Assembly: GCF_005862235.1 (NCBI RefSeq)
Contig: NZ_VCEK01000003.1
Location: 62,199 to 126,198 of the forward strand
DNA: 64,000 nucleotides
DNA from: Saccharomonospora piscinae
GTDB lineage: Bacteria; Actinomycetota; Actinomycetes; Mycobacteriales; Pseudonocardiaceae
Direction of reading: 5' to 3'
Position numbers and translations under genes: made by a program. This document shows positions 35,575-46,815 of the stretch, in pieces. Under the pieces are notes generated by a model. It ran no database searches, had not been told where the DNA came from, and saw only the letters and a list, made by a program, of their open reading frames with translations. Position 1 is the stretch's first letter. Each line of letters opens with the position of its first letter.

Positions 35575-35995
35575 GGAAGACCAGGACGTAGCCGCCGAGG
35601 AACACCGCGTCGAGCACCACGATGCGCACGAACCCGGAGAGGTCGAGCGGCTCGATGAGGTAGCCGGCCAGGGTGGTCAGGCCCACCGAGGCGAGACCGG
35701 CGAGGCCGATGACCAGGAAGTAGGGCAGCAACTCGCCCTTCACGGGCGGGCTGCCCCTGCGGCCCCAGGCCCAGCGCCGGGCGATGATGAAGTTCGGGAT
35801 GGCCCCCGAGACGAACGCCACGGCGCTGGCCAGCGCGGGAGCGGCACCCCACCACAGCAGCCCGATCAACATCACCTGGCTGATGGCGGTGGCGAGCGCG
35901 GAACTCGTGGCGGCCCGAAAGAACCGGACCACCAGTCGGGGCTGTGTCACCGGCATTGGCGGAGGTTCCGCCGCGGCCGTCGAAGCGGTGCTCAC
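35498..35995 (-). CDS. GtrA-family membrane protein
   Basis: 165 residues with four membrane helices and the GtrA signature ISQVMLIGLLWWGAAPALASAVAFVSGAIPNFIIARRWAWG. GtrA proteins are thought to move polyprenyl-linked sugars across the membrane for surface-glycan modification. The start is uncertain: GTG 35995 lies behind a TATGCA -10 box; ATG at 36010 or 36019 would overlap it. The 3' end overlaps the opposing glycosyltransferase gene by 77 bases. It is divergent from the SqdB-like gene. Confidence 0.87.
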   Translation of the reverse strand: MSTASTAAAEPPPMPVTQPRLVVRFFRAATSSALATAISQVMLIGLLWWGAAPALASAVAFVSGAIPNFIIARRWAWGRRGSPPVKGELLPYFLVIGLAGLASVGLTTLAGYLIEPLDLSGFVRIVVLDAVFLGGYVLVFLMKFALLDRLVFRGGEGTRGARSRS

Positions 35996-36146
35996 TCTTC
36001 CATTGTGCATACCCGCCATTCAGGTGGCCGCGGTGCGTCCGTATCCTCCGAGCGGGTTGATCCGTGCCCCCGAGTGGTACACGGTAGACCTGGATGCAGA
36101 GGGGCGCACCCACAGTAAGGTCAACGTGGGGTGTGCTGTGGAGTAA

Positions 36147-37322
<1,176 letters not shown>

Positions 37323-37325
37323 CGT

Positions 37326-37379
37326 GACACGTCGAAGGCCCCCGCGAGCACATCGGTCGCGGGGGCCTTCGACTGTGTC
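37326..37379. terminator. Bidirectional terminator
   Basis: Perfect 17-base arms at 37331-37347 and 37357-37373, extended by GACAC/GTGTC at 37326-37330 and 37375-37379 across a one-base bulge. It sits between the convergent sqdB and sepH genes and should end both. Confidence 0.85.
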
Positions 37380-37388
37380 GGGGTCTCG

Positions 37389-38267
37389 TCAGCCGCGCTG
37401 GCTGCGCACGCCGAGCAGTACGTCCTCCCAGGCCGGCACCGTGGGGTGGCCCTTGCGTGGCTTGGTCTGGGCCGCCGGTCCCGACGAGGGCTGCTCGGGC
37501 ACGAACCGGGCGTCGTCACCGGCACCGCCGGTACCCGCGACCTCGCGGTCGTCCTCCTGGGGCGGCGGGGGGATCGGCGCCTCGATCACCGTGGCGCGCT
37601 CGGGCTCGGGGGCGAACGGGTCGGCCACCGCCTCCTCGTCGGCGCGCGGGGGCTCAGCCCGGTCGCCGACGGCCCTGGGCATGCGGTGGGCCTCCGGGTC
37701 GAGCAGGGTCTCCGCGAGCTGGTCCAGTGCCACGACGGTGCCACCGTGGGCGCCGGGGGAGTACGACCAGTGCGCGCGGTTGTCGGAGCGGCCCGCGGCC
37801 CAGGTCAGCCCGATCACCCACTTGCCGTCCTCGGGGCGCCAGGCGTCCCAGCTCGCCTGGGTGTAGTCCTGCCCGCGCAGGGCGAACGAGTGCGCCACGG
37901 TCTCACCCAGCGTCACCACGTCGGGTCCGTCCTCGCGGACCGGGTGGGCACGCTGGGCCAGCTCGGCGGTGCGAGCCCGCTCCTGCAACACCGGGTAGGC
38001 GAACCGCTCGACCCGCGAGGTGGACATCCCCGCGGCCGAAGCGACCTCCTCGACGGACTCGCCAGCCCGGATGCGGGCCTGGATCTCCCGTGGGCGCATC
38101 GACCTCTCCTGCTCGATCTCGATCTGGCCGAGCCGGGCGATGTCGCCCCGGGCGGCGGCACGCAGCCGCTCGTCCGCGGGCAGGAGGAACCGCTCATGTC
38201 GCTCGGGGTCTTCGCACACGATGGACACGCCGTCCTCGTGCAACCCGACCACTCGTAGCGTTCGCAT
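37389..38267 (-). CDS. sepH: SepH, division protein partner of FtsZ
   Basis: 292 residues of the DUF3071/SepH family, which assists FtsZ assembly in Actinobacteria. The N-terminal domain (1-180) includes DERLRAAARGDIARLG and a HTH-like MRPREIQARIRAGESVEEVASAAGMS, a WDAWRPEDGKWVIGLTW block and then a long Pro/Glu/Asp-rich linker (200-265). The conserved C-terminal peptide KGHPTVPAWEDVLLG is the family signature. It sits next to serC as in M. tuberculosis (Rv0883c-Rv0884c). Confidence 0.92.
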   Translation of the reverse strand: MRTLRVVGLHEDGVSIVCEDPERHERFLLPADERLRAAARGDIARLGQIEIEQERSMRPREIQARIRAGESVEEVASAAGMSTSRVERFAYPVLQERARTAELAQRAHPVREDGPDVVTLGETVAHSFALRGQDYTQASWDAWRPEDGKWVIGLTWAAGRSDNRAHWSYSPGAHGGTVVALDQLAETLLDPEAHRMPRAVGDRAEPPRADEEAVADPFAPEPERATVIEAPIPPPPQEDDREVAGTGGAGDDARFVPEQPSSGPAAQTKPRKGHPTVPAWEDVLLGVRSQRG

Positions 38268-38445
38268 GACCGCCTCCGAAAAACATCACCTCTGTGGGTG
38301 TCCACGGTAGAACGGCGCGTCGCCTTGACGGGTGAGGCGCGCCGAACTCCCTGTACATCCGTTATCGATGGTGCTCGATAAGGCCCACATGCCAGTGCCG
38401 ACGCGCCGGTCTACCCGCTTCCCGATCAGGCGAAACCGCTGACAC

Positions 38446-39588
<1,143 letters not shown>

Positions 39589-39620
39589 TCACGGTGTGCC
39601 CGAGGGGTGAATGACGTGTC

Positions 39621-40994
39621 TCACCCCTCGGACCCAAGCCAGCCGGCCTCGTCGACGCCGCCAGGGACGGGGGCGCTCGGGTCATAGGGCGTGCGGGTGA
39701 ACACGAAGGTGGCCAGATCGAGGTAGTGCGGGCGCCCCGCGCCGTCCCGGACGACGGTGAGGGTCTCGCCCGCGTAGTAGCCGTCGAGGCCCACCCAGCG
39801 GTCGTGGGAGAGCGGCCGGAATCGGGACGCCCTGCCCGCACCGCCGGCGGGAGCGAGGTCGAGCCAGCCCTCCGGCAGGGCGCGCAGGTGGAACGGCGAC
39901 GGGCCCCAGTGCCACAGCCCGGTCAGCTCGAGCAGCGCGGGATCGACGGGCGCGGGCCGCCATTCCTCGGGCAGCGGCGGCTCGTAGTCGTCGGCCATCG
40001 CGACGAGGTCGGCCGCCAGCGACAGGATGCCGACCCCCGAGGTGGCGTTGGCGAAGGTCACCGCTCCGGTCCCGGTCGCCGGGTCGATCATGGTGCAGGC
40101 CAGGAAGCCGGGCATGGACCCGGTGTGCCCGGCCAGGCGCTTGCCGTTCGCCCAGGCGAGTTGCAGGCCGAGCCCGTAACCGGCGGTCCACGGCCCGCTG
40201 TCGTCGATGACGGCGGCCTCGCGCATCTCCGCGACCGTGTCGGGATGCAGCACCTCACCGGTGTCGCCCCCGACGAACGCCGTCCAGCGGGCGAGGTCGT
40301 CGGCGCAGGACCACAGCTGCCCCGCTGGTGCCATCGCTCCCGCGTCGTGCTCGGGTTCGGGCAGGAGAACGTCGGCGAACGGATGCACGGCGTAGCCCCG
40401 CGCGTGCGGGGCGGTGGGCCGGTCGGTGGTGTGCGTCATCTCCAGCGGGCGCAGGATCTCGTCGCGCACGGCGGTCAGCCAGTCGGTGCCCCGCAGGCGG
40501 GCGACCAGCTCGCCCAGCACGCCGTAGCCGACGTTGGAGTAGTGGAAGCGGCGCCCCGCCCTGTGCTTGACCTCGGCGGGGCCGAGGGTCGCGCTGAGCT
40601 GGGCCCAGTCGCCACCCGGGCTGCGTTCCCACCACGCGCCCGGCGACTCGGAGGTGAGGCCGCTGGTGTGCGCGAGCAGGTGCGCCACCGTCGTGTCGCC
40701 GAAACTCGTGCCGGGGACGTGGGTCTCCAGCCGGTCGTTCAGGTCGAGCTTGCCCTCGTCGCGCAGCCGCAGCACCACGGCGGCGACCAGCGACTTGGTG
40801 ATCGATCCGATGCGGTAGAGCGTGCGGGGGCCCGGCCGGTCGCCCTCGCCGCCCACCGTGCCGCGGGCGGCCCACCACCTCAGCTCACCGTCGCGGACCA
40901 CGCCGGCCACGAGCGACGGTGCGCGTCCCGCGGACTGTTCGGTGGCGACACGGCGGAGCAGGGCGAGTTCGGTGGTAGGCAGCATGGCGGCCAT
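39621..40994 (-). CDS. Serine hydrolase, class C beta-lactamase-like
   Basis: 457-residue protein of the beta-lactamase/DD-peptidase superfamily: nucleophile motif SITK, second motif HYSNVGYGVL (Tyr-x-Asn) and third motif AGHTGS in place of KTG. A C-terminal beta-barrel-like region (residues 345-457) follows. No signal peptide is seen, so it acts in the cytoplasm, probably as an esterase or peptidase rather than as antibiotic resistance. It resembles Rv0907. ATG at 40985 is an alternative start. It reads in the same direction as the lactate permease gene 12 bases upstream. Confidence 0.88.
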   Translation of the reverse strand: MAAMLPTTELALLRRVATEQSAGRAPSLVAGVVRDGELRWWAARGTVGGEGDRPGPRTLYRIGSITKSLVAAVVLRLRDEGKLDLNDRLETHVPGTSFGDTTVAHLLAHTSGLTSESPGAWWERSPGGDWAQLSATLGPAEVKHRAGRRFHYSNVGYGVLGELVARLRGTDWLTAVRDEILRPLEMTHTTDRPTAPHARGYAVHPFADVLLPEPEHDAGAMAPAGQLWSCADDLARWTAFVGGDTGEVLHPDTVAEMREAAVIDDSGPWTAGYGLGLQLAWANGKRLAGHTGSMPGFLACTMIDPATGTGAVTFANATSGVGILSLAADLVAMADDYEPPLPEEWRPAPVDPALLELTGLWHWGPSPFHLRALPEGWLDLAPAGGAGRASRFRPLSHDRWVGLDGYYAGETLTVVRDGAGRPHYLDLATFVFTRTPYDPSAPVPGGVDEAGWLGSEG

Positions 40995-41006
40995 TCTGCC
41001 GCCTGC

Positions 41007-42785
41007 TCAGCCCGTGCGCGCCGGGCGGCCGGACTGCAGGCGGTAGATCACCGCCGCGACCGCGGCCAGCAGCACCACCAGCATGAGCGTGCCGAGGTTG
41101 ACCCCGATCCCGGAGGTGAGGACGAAGGTCAGCGCACCGGCGAACAGGCAGTAGTAGACCATCGGGATGATCGTCTTCCGGATGGTCTCGCCTTCCCGGC
41201 CCAGTAGCCCCACCGTCGCCGACGCGGCGACGACGTTGTGAACGGTGATCATGTTGCCCGCCGCGCCACCGACGGCCTGACCGGCCACGACCGTCTCCGG
41301 CGCGACGCCGATCTGCTCGGCTGTGGAGAACTGGAACAGGGAGAACATCAGGTTGCTCACCGTGTTGCTGCCCGCGACGAACGCGCCGAGTGCCCCGATC
41401 CACGGTGCCAGCACCGGCCAGGCGTCGCCGACGGCCGCCGCGGCGCCGTCGGCCAGCGTCAGCGGCATACTCTCGTAGCCCGACCCGTTCTCCCCGGAGT
41501 TGATGAACACCCGGACCAGCGGCAGGGCGAACAACAGCGCCACGGCCGTGCCCGCGATCTGCCTGCCCGCCACCGTCCAGGCCGCGGCGATCTGTGCCCG
41601 GTTCATGCGATGCAGTGCGTAGGCCGACACGCTGGCGACGATGAGGACGAAACCGGGCAGGTAGAACGGTTGCAGGCTCTCGTCGATGCCGGTGCCGAGG
41701 ATGGCGTCGAAGTCGAGGGACAGCCCGGTGAGGAACTCGGTGAGCGGGTCGATCGTGCGCGTGAGCACCAGCAGCACGGCCACGAGCAGATACGGCGCCC
41801 ACGCCCGCAGTGGATGCATCGTGCGTTCCGCGACGTCGGCGTCGGGCTTGACCGCCCCCATCCAGCCGGGCTGCCAGCGCTCGCGGGGCGCGAAGTCCCA
41901 CGGCGTGCGGGGCAGGAACAGTCCGCGCCGCGCGGCGGCGACCACGACGGCCAGGCCGACGAGGCCGCCGATCAGCGCGGGGAACTCCGGGCCGAGCAGG
42001 GCGGCGACCAGTACGTACGGCACCGTCATCGACACCGCGGCGAACAGCGCGAACTTCCAGATGCCCAGGCCGTCGGCGAACCGTCGCAGCCTCGGCCGGT
42101 CGTCCGGGCCGAAGAAGCCGGTGAGCAGGCACGCCAGGAACAGCGGCACCAGGGTCCCGATGAGCGCGTGGATGATCGCGGCGTCGAGCGCGATGGTGGC
42201 GATGTAGTCGGGCAGCGGCAGCCCGAGCAGCGAGGCCCGATCCTCGACGGCGGGGCTGCCGCTCAGCCCGTCGGTGACCCCGACCAGCACCGGAGTGCCC
42301 ACCGCGCCGAACGTGACGGGCGTGCTCTGGATGACCAGCCCGACCATCACCGCCGCCATCGCGGGGAAGCCGAGTGCGAGCAGCAGTGGTGCGACGACGG
42401 CGGCGGGGGTACCGAACCCGGACGCGCCCTCGATGAAGCTGCCGAACAGCCAGCCGATGATCACGGCCTGCACCCGGCGGTCGGTGCTGATGTCGGTGAA
42501 GCTGGCCCTGATGGTGGCGAGCGCGCCGCTGCCGGCCAGGGTGCCGAGCAGGAGCAACGCGCCGAACACGATGTAGAGCAGGCCGACGGCGAGGATGAGT
42601 CCCTCGATGCCGGAGGCGGCGATGACGACGGGCTCGACGCCCCACACGAAGGCGGCGATGGCGACCACGACGGCGAACCCGATCGGCATGGCGTACTTGG
42701 CCGGCCAGCGCAGGCCCACGAGCAGGAAGCCGATGACCGCGATGGGCGCGAGCGCGACCACACTCAGCACTGCCAGGTTGTCCAT
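41007..42785 (-). CDS. lctP: L-lactate permease
   Basis: 592 residues with about 13-14 membrane helices, the LctP/LldP family of proton-coupled lactate or glycolate importers. Diagnostic stretches include IIGWLFGSFIEGASGFGTPAAV and IQSTPVTFGAVGTP near the N-terminal half and VSNLMFSLFQFSTAEQIG with GGAAGNMITVHNVVAA near the C-terminus. No lactate dehydrogenase is nearby. Its upstream region contains two palindromes that could bind regulators. Confidence 0.93.
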   Translation of the reverse strand: MDNLAVLSVVALAPIAVIGFLLVGLRWPAKYAMPIGFAVVVAIAAFVWGVEPVVIAASGIEGLILAVGLLYIVFGALLLLGTLAGSGALATIRASFTDISTDRRVQAVIIGWLFGSFIEGASGFGTPAAVVAPLLLALGFPAMAAVMVGLVIQSTPVTFGAVGTPVLVGVTDGLSGSPAVEDRASLLGLPLPDYIATIALDAAIIHALIGTLVPLFLACLLTGFFGPDDRPRLRRFADGLGIWKFALFAAVSMTVPYVLVAALLGPEFPALIGGLVGLAVVVAAARRGLFLPRTPWDFAPRERWQPGWMGAVKPDADVAERTMHPLRAWAPYLLVAVLLVLTRTIDPLTEFLTGLSLDFDAILGTGIDESLQPFYLPGFVLIVASVSAYALHRMNRAQIAAAWTVAGRQIAGTAVALLFALPLVRVFINSGENGSGYESMPLTLADGAAAAVGDAWPVLAPWIGALGAFVAGSNTVSNLMFSLFQFSTAEQIGVAPETVVAGQAVGGAAGNMITVHNVVAASATVGLLGREGETIRKTIIPMVYYCLFAGALTFVLTSGIGVNLGTLMLVVLLAAVAAVIYRLQSGRPARTG

Positions 42786-42821
42786 GCCCGCCCCGCCTTC
42801 GTTGGAGGTTCGAGTGGCCTT

Positions 42822-42864
42822 TCACATGGCGGAATGTGACTTCCACCATGTTGTCAGGGTCACA
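42822..42864. promoter_or_regulatory. Palindromic sites between lctP and ephD-like genes
   Basis: TCACAT-N6-ATGTGA (42822-42839) is a perfect inverted repeat, and TGTTGT-N4-GTCACA (42849-42864) is a CRP-like imperfect one; on the minus strand it reads TGTGA-N6-CAACA. Both lie upstream of lctP, where catabolite or lactate-responsive control would be expected. A -10-like TAGCAT for the plus-strand gene is at 42921-42926. Confidence 0.4.
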
Positions 42865-42932
42865 AAGTGTTACAGCGGGTGCGCCCGGCGTCAATAGTTC
42901 GAGTGGCGAAGGGGGCGCCGTAGCATGAGCCG

Positions 42933-44639
42933 ATGCGAACGACTGTGACGGTCGGCGACGGTGTGCGGCTGGCGGTGCGCGTGCGGGAGGCGGGGCCGGA
43001 CGCGCCGACGCTCGTGTGCGTTCACGGCTACCCGGACAACGCGACGCTGTGGGACGGCGTGCTCGCCGAACTGCCGGACACACTGCGCGTGGTCACCTAC
43101 GACGTGCGCGGAGCGGGGGACTCCGACCGGCCCCGCACCCGGGAGGCGTACCGGCTCGACCGGCTCGCCGAGGACCTGCGTGCCGTCGTCGACGCCGTCT
43201 CGCCCGACCGGCCGGTGCATCTGCTCGCACACGACTGGGGCTCCATCCAGACCTGGCACGCGCTGTCGGGGGCGTGGCTGACCGGCAGGGCGGCGTCGTT
43301 CACCTCGATCTCGGGCCCGTCGCTCGACCACGCGGCCCGGTGGCTGCGCTCCGGACTGCGCCGCCCGCGCACGCTGCCGACCGTGGCGCGGCAGCTCGCG
43401 CACTCCGCGTACCTGGGTTTCTTCCAGCTTCCCCGGCTGCCGGAACTGGCCTGGCGCTCCGGCATCGCGGCGGCCGTGGTGCGGCGGGCCGAGCCGGCCG
43501 AGCCGAAGCCCGTGACCGCCGACGCCGTCGCGGGACTGGAGCTCTACCGCGCCAACATCCGGGGCCGGGGCCCGCGGCAGCCGGGCCGCGTCGAGGTGCC
43601 GGTGCAGGTGCTCGCGCCCCGCGACGACCCATTCGTGGGCACGCCGATGCAGACCGAACTCGGGAACTGGGTGCCGGACCTTCGCGTGCGGCGGATCTCC
43701 GGCAGCCACTGGGTCGTGCGCGCAGACCCTCGCCGCATCGCCGCAGCCACGGCCGAGCTGGTCGCCCACACCGAGGGCGGGCCCGAGCCTCGCGCGTTGC
43801 GGCGGTCCCGCCGTGGCGCGGCGCACCGGCGCCGGTTCGACGGGCGGCTCGTCGTCGTCACCGGCGCGGGTGGTGGCATCGGCAGGGCCACCGCGCTGGC
43901 GTTCGCGCGGGAGGGTGCCGATCTGGCGCTCGCCGACCTCGACGCGGCGTCGCTCGACACGGCGGCGGAGCAGGCCCGCGCACTCGGTGTGGACGTGACG
44001 ACCCACCTGCTCGACGTGGCCGACGGCGACGCGCTCGCGGCGTTCGCCGACACCGTGACACGCGAGTCCGGCGTGCCCGACGTCGTGGTGAACAACGCGG
44101 GAATCGGACTGGCGGGCAGGGTGCTCGACACCACCGACGCCGAGTGGCAACGCCTGGCCGACGTCAATCTCTGGGGCGTCACCCGCGGCTGCACGCTGTT
44201 CGCCGAGCGGATGGTCGAGCGCGGCGAGGGCGGGCACCTGGTCAACGTCGCGTCGATGGCGGCCTACCTGCCCAACGGCTTCCTGCCCGCGTACTCCACG
44301 GTCAAGGCGGCCGTGCTCATGTTCAGCGAGTGCCTGCGGGCCGAACTGGCGTCCTCGGGGATCGGCGTCAGCGCCGTGTGCCCCGGGTTCGTCGCGACCG
44401 GCATCGTCGAGGCGACGCGGTTCGCGGGCACCGACGAGGCCGAGCAGCGGCGACGGCGGCGCGGTGCGCAGCGCTTCTACACCGCGCGCAACGCGCGCCC
44501 CGAGGCGGTGGCTGAGGACGTGTTGCGTGCGGTGCTCGACAACCGCGCCGTCGTGACACCCACGGCCGAGGCGAAGGCCGCCCGCGTGCTGTCCCGCTGG
44601 ACACCGGGACTGTTGCGCGCGGCCCTGCGCCGGCGCTGA
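42933..44639 (+). CDS. ephD: Alpha/beta hydrolase fused to short-chain dehydrogenase (EphD-like)
   Basis: 568 residues in two enzymes. Residues 1-285 are an epoxide-hydrolase-type alpha/beta hydrolase: CVHGYPDNATLW oxyanion region and nucleophile Asp in LLAHDWGS. From about 305 a classical SDR begins: VVVTGAGGGIGRA (NAD(P) binding), NNAGIGLAG and active-site YSTVK near 455. The same fusion is known as EphD in mycobacteria, which acts on epoxy-mycolic acids; the substrate here is unknown because mycolates are not expected. ATG at 42933 is six bases after TAGCAT, a leaderless pattern. Confidence 0.92.
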   Translation: MRTTVTVGDGVRLAVRVREAGPDAPTLVCVHGYPDNATLWDGVLAELPDTLRVVTYDVRGAGDSDRPRTREAYRLDRLAEDLRAVVDAVSPDRPVHLLAHDWGSIQTWHALSGAWLTGRAASFTSISGPSLDHAARWLRSGLRRPRTLPTVARQLAHSAYLGFFQLPRLPELAWRSGIAAAVVRRAEPAEPKPVTADAVAGLELYRANIRGRGPRQPGRVEVPVQVLAPRDDPFVGTPMQTELGNWVPDLRVRRISGSHWVVRADPRRIAAATAELVAHTEGGPEPRALRRSRRGAAHRRRFDGRLVVVTGAGGGIGRATALAFAREGADLALADLDAASLDTAAEQARALGVDVTTHLLDVADGDALAAFADTVTRESGVPDVVVNNAGIGLAGRVLDTTDAEWQRLADVNLWGVTRGCTLFAERMVERGEGGHLVNVASMAAYLPNGFLPAYSTVKAAVLMFSECLRAELASSGIGVSAVCPGFVATGIVEATRFAGTDEAEQRRRRRGAQRFYTARNARPEAVAEDVLRAVLDNRAVVTPTAEAKAARVLSRWTPGLLRAALRRR

Positions 44640-44661
44640 ACAGGCCGAGCGTGCGGCCGGG

Positions 44662-45825
44662 TCAGGCCCCGGCGGCCACGCGAGCCCAGCCCCGGACGTC
44701 GCGCGGGGCCCTGGGGCCCGGCCCGACGTAGCTCGCCGACGGCCGCACGAGCCGTCCGGTGCGCTTCTGCTCCAGGACGTGCGCCGCCCAGCCCGCCGTC
44801 CGCGCCGCCGTGAACATCGCGGGCATCATCGAAGGCGGAACCTGGGCGAAGTCGAGGATGACGGCGGCCCAGAACTCCACGTTGGTCTCGATCGCCCGGT
44901 CCGGCCGCCGTTCGCGCAGCTCGGCCAGCGCGGCCTGCTCCAGTGCCTCGGCTACCTCGTAGCGCTGCGCGCCGAGTTCCCGGCACGTGCGCCGCAGCAC
45001 GCGCGCCCTCGGGTCCTCGGCCCGGTACACGCGGTGCCCGAAGCCCATCAGCCGTTCCCCGCGGTCGAGGATGCCGCGCACGACGGCGCGGGCGTCGCCG
45101 GTCCGCTCCACCTCGGAGATCATCGGCAGGACCCGGGCCGGAGCTCCGCCGTGCAGCGGGCCGGACATGGCGCCGATCGCCCCGGAGAGGGCGGCGGCGA
45201 CATCGGCGCCGGTCGAGGCGATCACCCTGGCCGTGAAGGTGGAGGCGTTGAGGCCGTGCTCGGCCGCCGAGACCCAGTAGGCGTCGAGCGCCCTGACGTG
45301 GGCCGGGTCGGGCTCACCGCGCCAGCGCACGAGGAACCGCTCGGTCGTGCCGCGCGCGTCGTCGACCCGGCGCTGTGGCACGTCGGGCAGCGCCGTGCCG
45401 CGCGCGGACTGCGCGATGATCGACAGTGCGGTGGCCGACACCCGGGCGAGCTGGCCCCTCGCCTCGGTGTCGGAGACGTCGAGCAGCGGCCCGAGTCCCC
45501 ACCGCGGCGCGAGCGCGGGCAGCGCGGCCTGCGCGTCGGCGCGGACGTCGCCGCTGCGCGCGGAAAGCGGAAACGGGTCCTCCGCGGGCAGGGGATCGTC
45601 GAAATGGCCGTCGACGAGCAGCCCCCATACGTCGCCGAAGCCCGCGGTGCCCGCGAGGTCCTCGATGTCCACGCCCCGGTAGCGCAGAGCGCCGCCGTCT
45701 CGGTCCGGTTCGGCGATCTCGGTGCGGAACGCGACGACACCTTCGAGGCCCGGCCGGAAACCGTCGTCCGGCTCGGTCCCCGCCGTACCCTGTGCCGCCT
45801 GCTGCCCGCTCGTGGTGGATGTCAT
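44662..45825 (-). CDS. citA: Citrate synthase 2 (CitA-like)
   Basis: 387-residue citrate synthase. The N-terminus has LEGVVAFRTEIAEPDRDGGALRYRG, then the catalytic His in SGPLHGGAPARVL, the substrate-binding MGFGHRVYRAEDPRA, and Asp/Glu region ETNVEFWAAVILDFA where the usual catalytic Asp is replaced by Glu (NVEFW against NVDFY in gltA). That change is found in other CitA-type proteins, and activity may be lower or altered. It diverges from pdxH. ATG at 45825 follows AAAGG. A second citrate synthase lies at 53317. Confidence 0.93.
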   Translation of the reverse strand: MTSTTSGQQAAQGTAGTEPDDGFRPGLEGVVAFRTEIAEPDRDGGALRYRGVDIEDLAGTAGFGDVWGLLVDGHFDDPLPAEDPFPLSARSGDVRADAQAALPALAPRWGLGPLLDVSDTEARGQLARVSATALSIIAQSARGTALPDVPQRRVDDARGTTERFLVRWRGEPDPAHVRALDAYWVSAAEHGLNASTFTARVIASTGADVAAALSGAIGAMSGPLHGGAPARVLPMISEVERTGDARAVVRGILDRGERLMGFGHRVYRAEDPRARVLRRTCRELGAQRYEVAEALEQAALAELRERRPDRAIETNVEFWAAVILDFAQVPPSMMPAMFTAARTAGWAAHVLEQKRTGRLVRPSASYVGPGPRAPRDVRGWARVAAGA

Positions 45826-46096
45826 GGCAGTGGACCTTTCGTGCGAAACGCCGGTGGGCCGTCGGTCGCCAGGGCACAACGATCACGCGCCCCGTCGCGC
45901 GGTGAATAGTGACTTTGCACCTATTACCCAGCGGTAGCAATCACGGGCGCGGTGGTTTCCGTCACGATTCCGAGAACGATTCAGGAAACCCGTGGCCGGG
46001 CCGAGTGGCTCCCATCACCGTCCGCGTACTTTCGCGTATCCACGGGACCATTTACCGTCGGCCAGAAGCCGGGGAGATCGGGTGCGGGAGGTTGGC

Positions 46097-46768
46097 ATGA
46101 GCGAGCTGGGAAACACCGCGGACGTGGCCGTCAGGCTGCCCGCCATGCGGGTCGCCTACAACGGCGGCTCGCTCGACGAGACGGACCTCGCACCCACTTG
46201 GACCGAACAGCTCCAGGCGTGGCTCGACGAGGCGATCGCAAACGGACTCGCCGAGCCCAACGCGATGGTGCTCGCCACCGCCGACGCCGACGGGCTTCCC
46301 TCCTCGCGCACCGTGCTGTGCAAGGGGCTCGACGAGCGCGGTGTCGTGTTCTACACCAACTACACCTCCGCCAAGAGCCACGACCTCGCCATCACGCGGT
46401 ACGCCTCCGCCACCTTCCCGTGGTACGGGCTGCAGCGACAGGTCCACGTGCGTGGCGAGGTCCAGAAAGTCGAGCAGGCCGAGACCGCCGCCTACTGGGC
46501 CGAACGTCCCCGGGGTTCCCAGCTCGGGGCGTGGGCGTCGCCGCAGTCCCAGCTGGTCGACGGCAGGCGTGCGCTCGACACCGCACTGAGCGCCATCGAG
46601 CGGCGGTTCCGCGACGTCGAGCAAATTCCGGTGCCGCCGCACTGGGGCGGGTGGCGCATCCGGCCCACCGTGGTCGAGTTCTGGCAGGGCAGGCAGGACC
46701 GGCTGCACGACCGGCTCCGCTACGTCGACACCGACGACGGCTGGCGGGTGCGCCGCGTCGCACCCTAG
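46097..46768 (+). CDS. pdxH: Pyridoxamine 5'-phosphate oxidase
   Basis: 223-residue FMN enzyme that oxidises pyridoxine or pyridoxamine phosphate to PLP. MRVAYNGGSLDETDL, NAMVLATADADGLPSSRTVLCKG, FYTNYTSAKSHDL, the FMN-binding GLQRQVHVRGEV, SQLGAWASPQSQ and terminal DDGWRVRRVAP are all canonical. GGGAGG precedes ATG. PLP supplied here would serve the nearby SerC. The 271-base gap to citA (45826-46096) holds divergent promoters but no gene I can support. Confidence 0.97.
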   Translation: MSELGNTADVAVRLPAMRVAYNGGSLDETDLAPTWTEQLQAWLDEAIANGLAEPNAMVLATADADGLPSSRTVLCKGLDERGVVFYTNYTSAKSHDLAITRYASATFPWYGLQRQVHVRGEVQKVEQAETAAYWAERPRGSQLGAWASPQSQLVDGRRALDTALSAIERRFRDVEQIPVPPHWGGWRIRPTVVEFWQGRQDRLHDRLRYVDTDDGWRVRRVAP

Positions 46769-46776
46769 AAACGGTG

Positions 46777-46815
46777 ACGGACCAGTTCGTTAGCTCCGCT
46801 AAGCTCCTGGTCCGT
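46777..46815 (+). promoter_or_regulatory. 39-bp two-layer palindrome over MFS promoter and start
   Basis: Outer arms ACGGACCAG (46777-46785) and CTGGTCCGT (46807-46815), inner arms TTAGC (46790-46794) and GCTAA (46798-46802), all centred on 46796. It contains the -10 box TAAGCT (46800-46805) and the GTG start at 46814, so a bound repressor, or the hairpin formed in a transcript, would block expression. Confidence 0.55.

Noticed and set aside
39621-40994. Antibiotic-resistance beta-lactamase
   Set aside because: No signal peptide and the third motif is HTG; it fits intracellular esterase/peptidase-like members.
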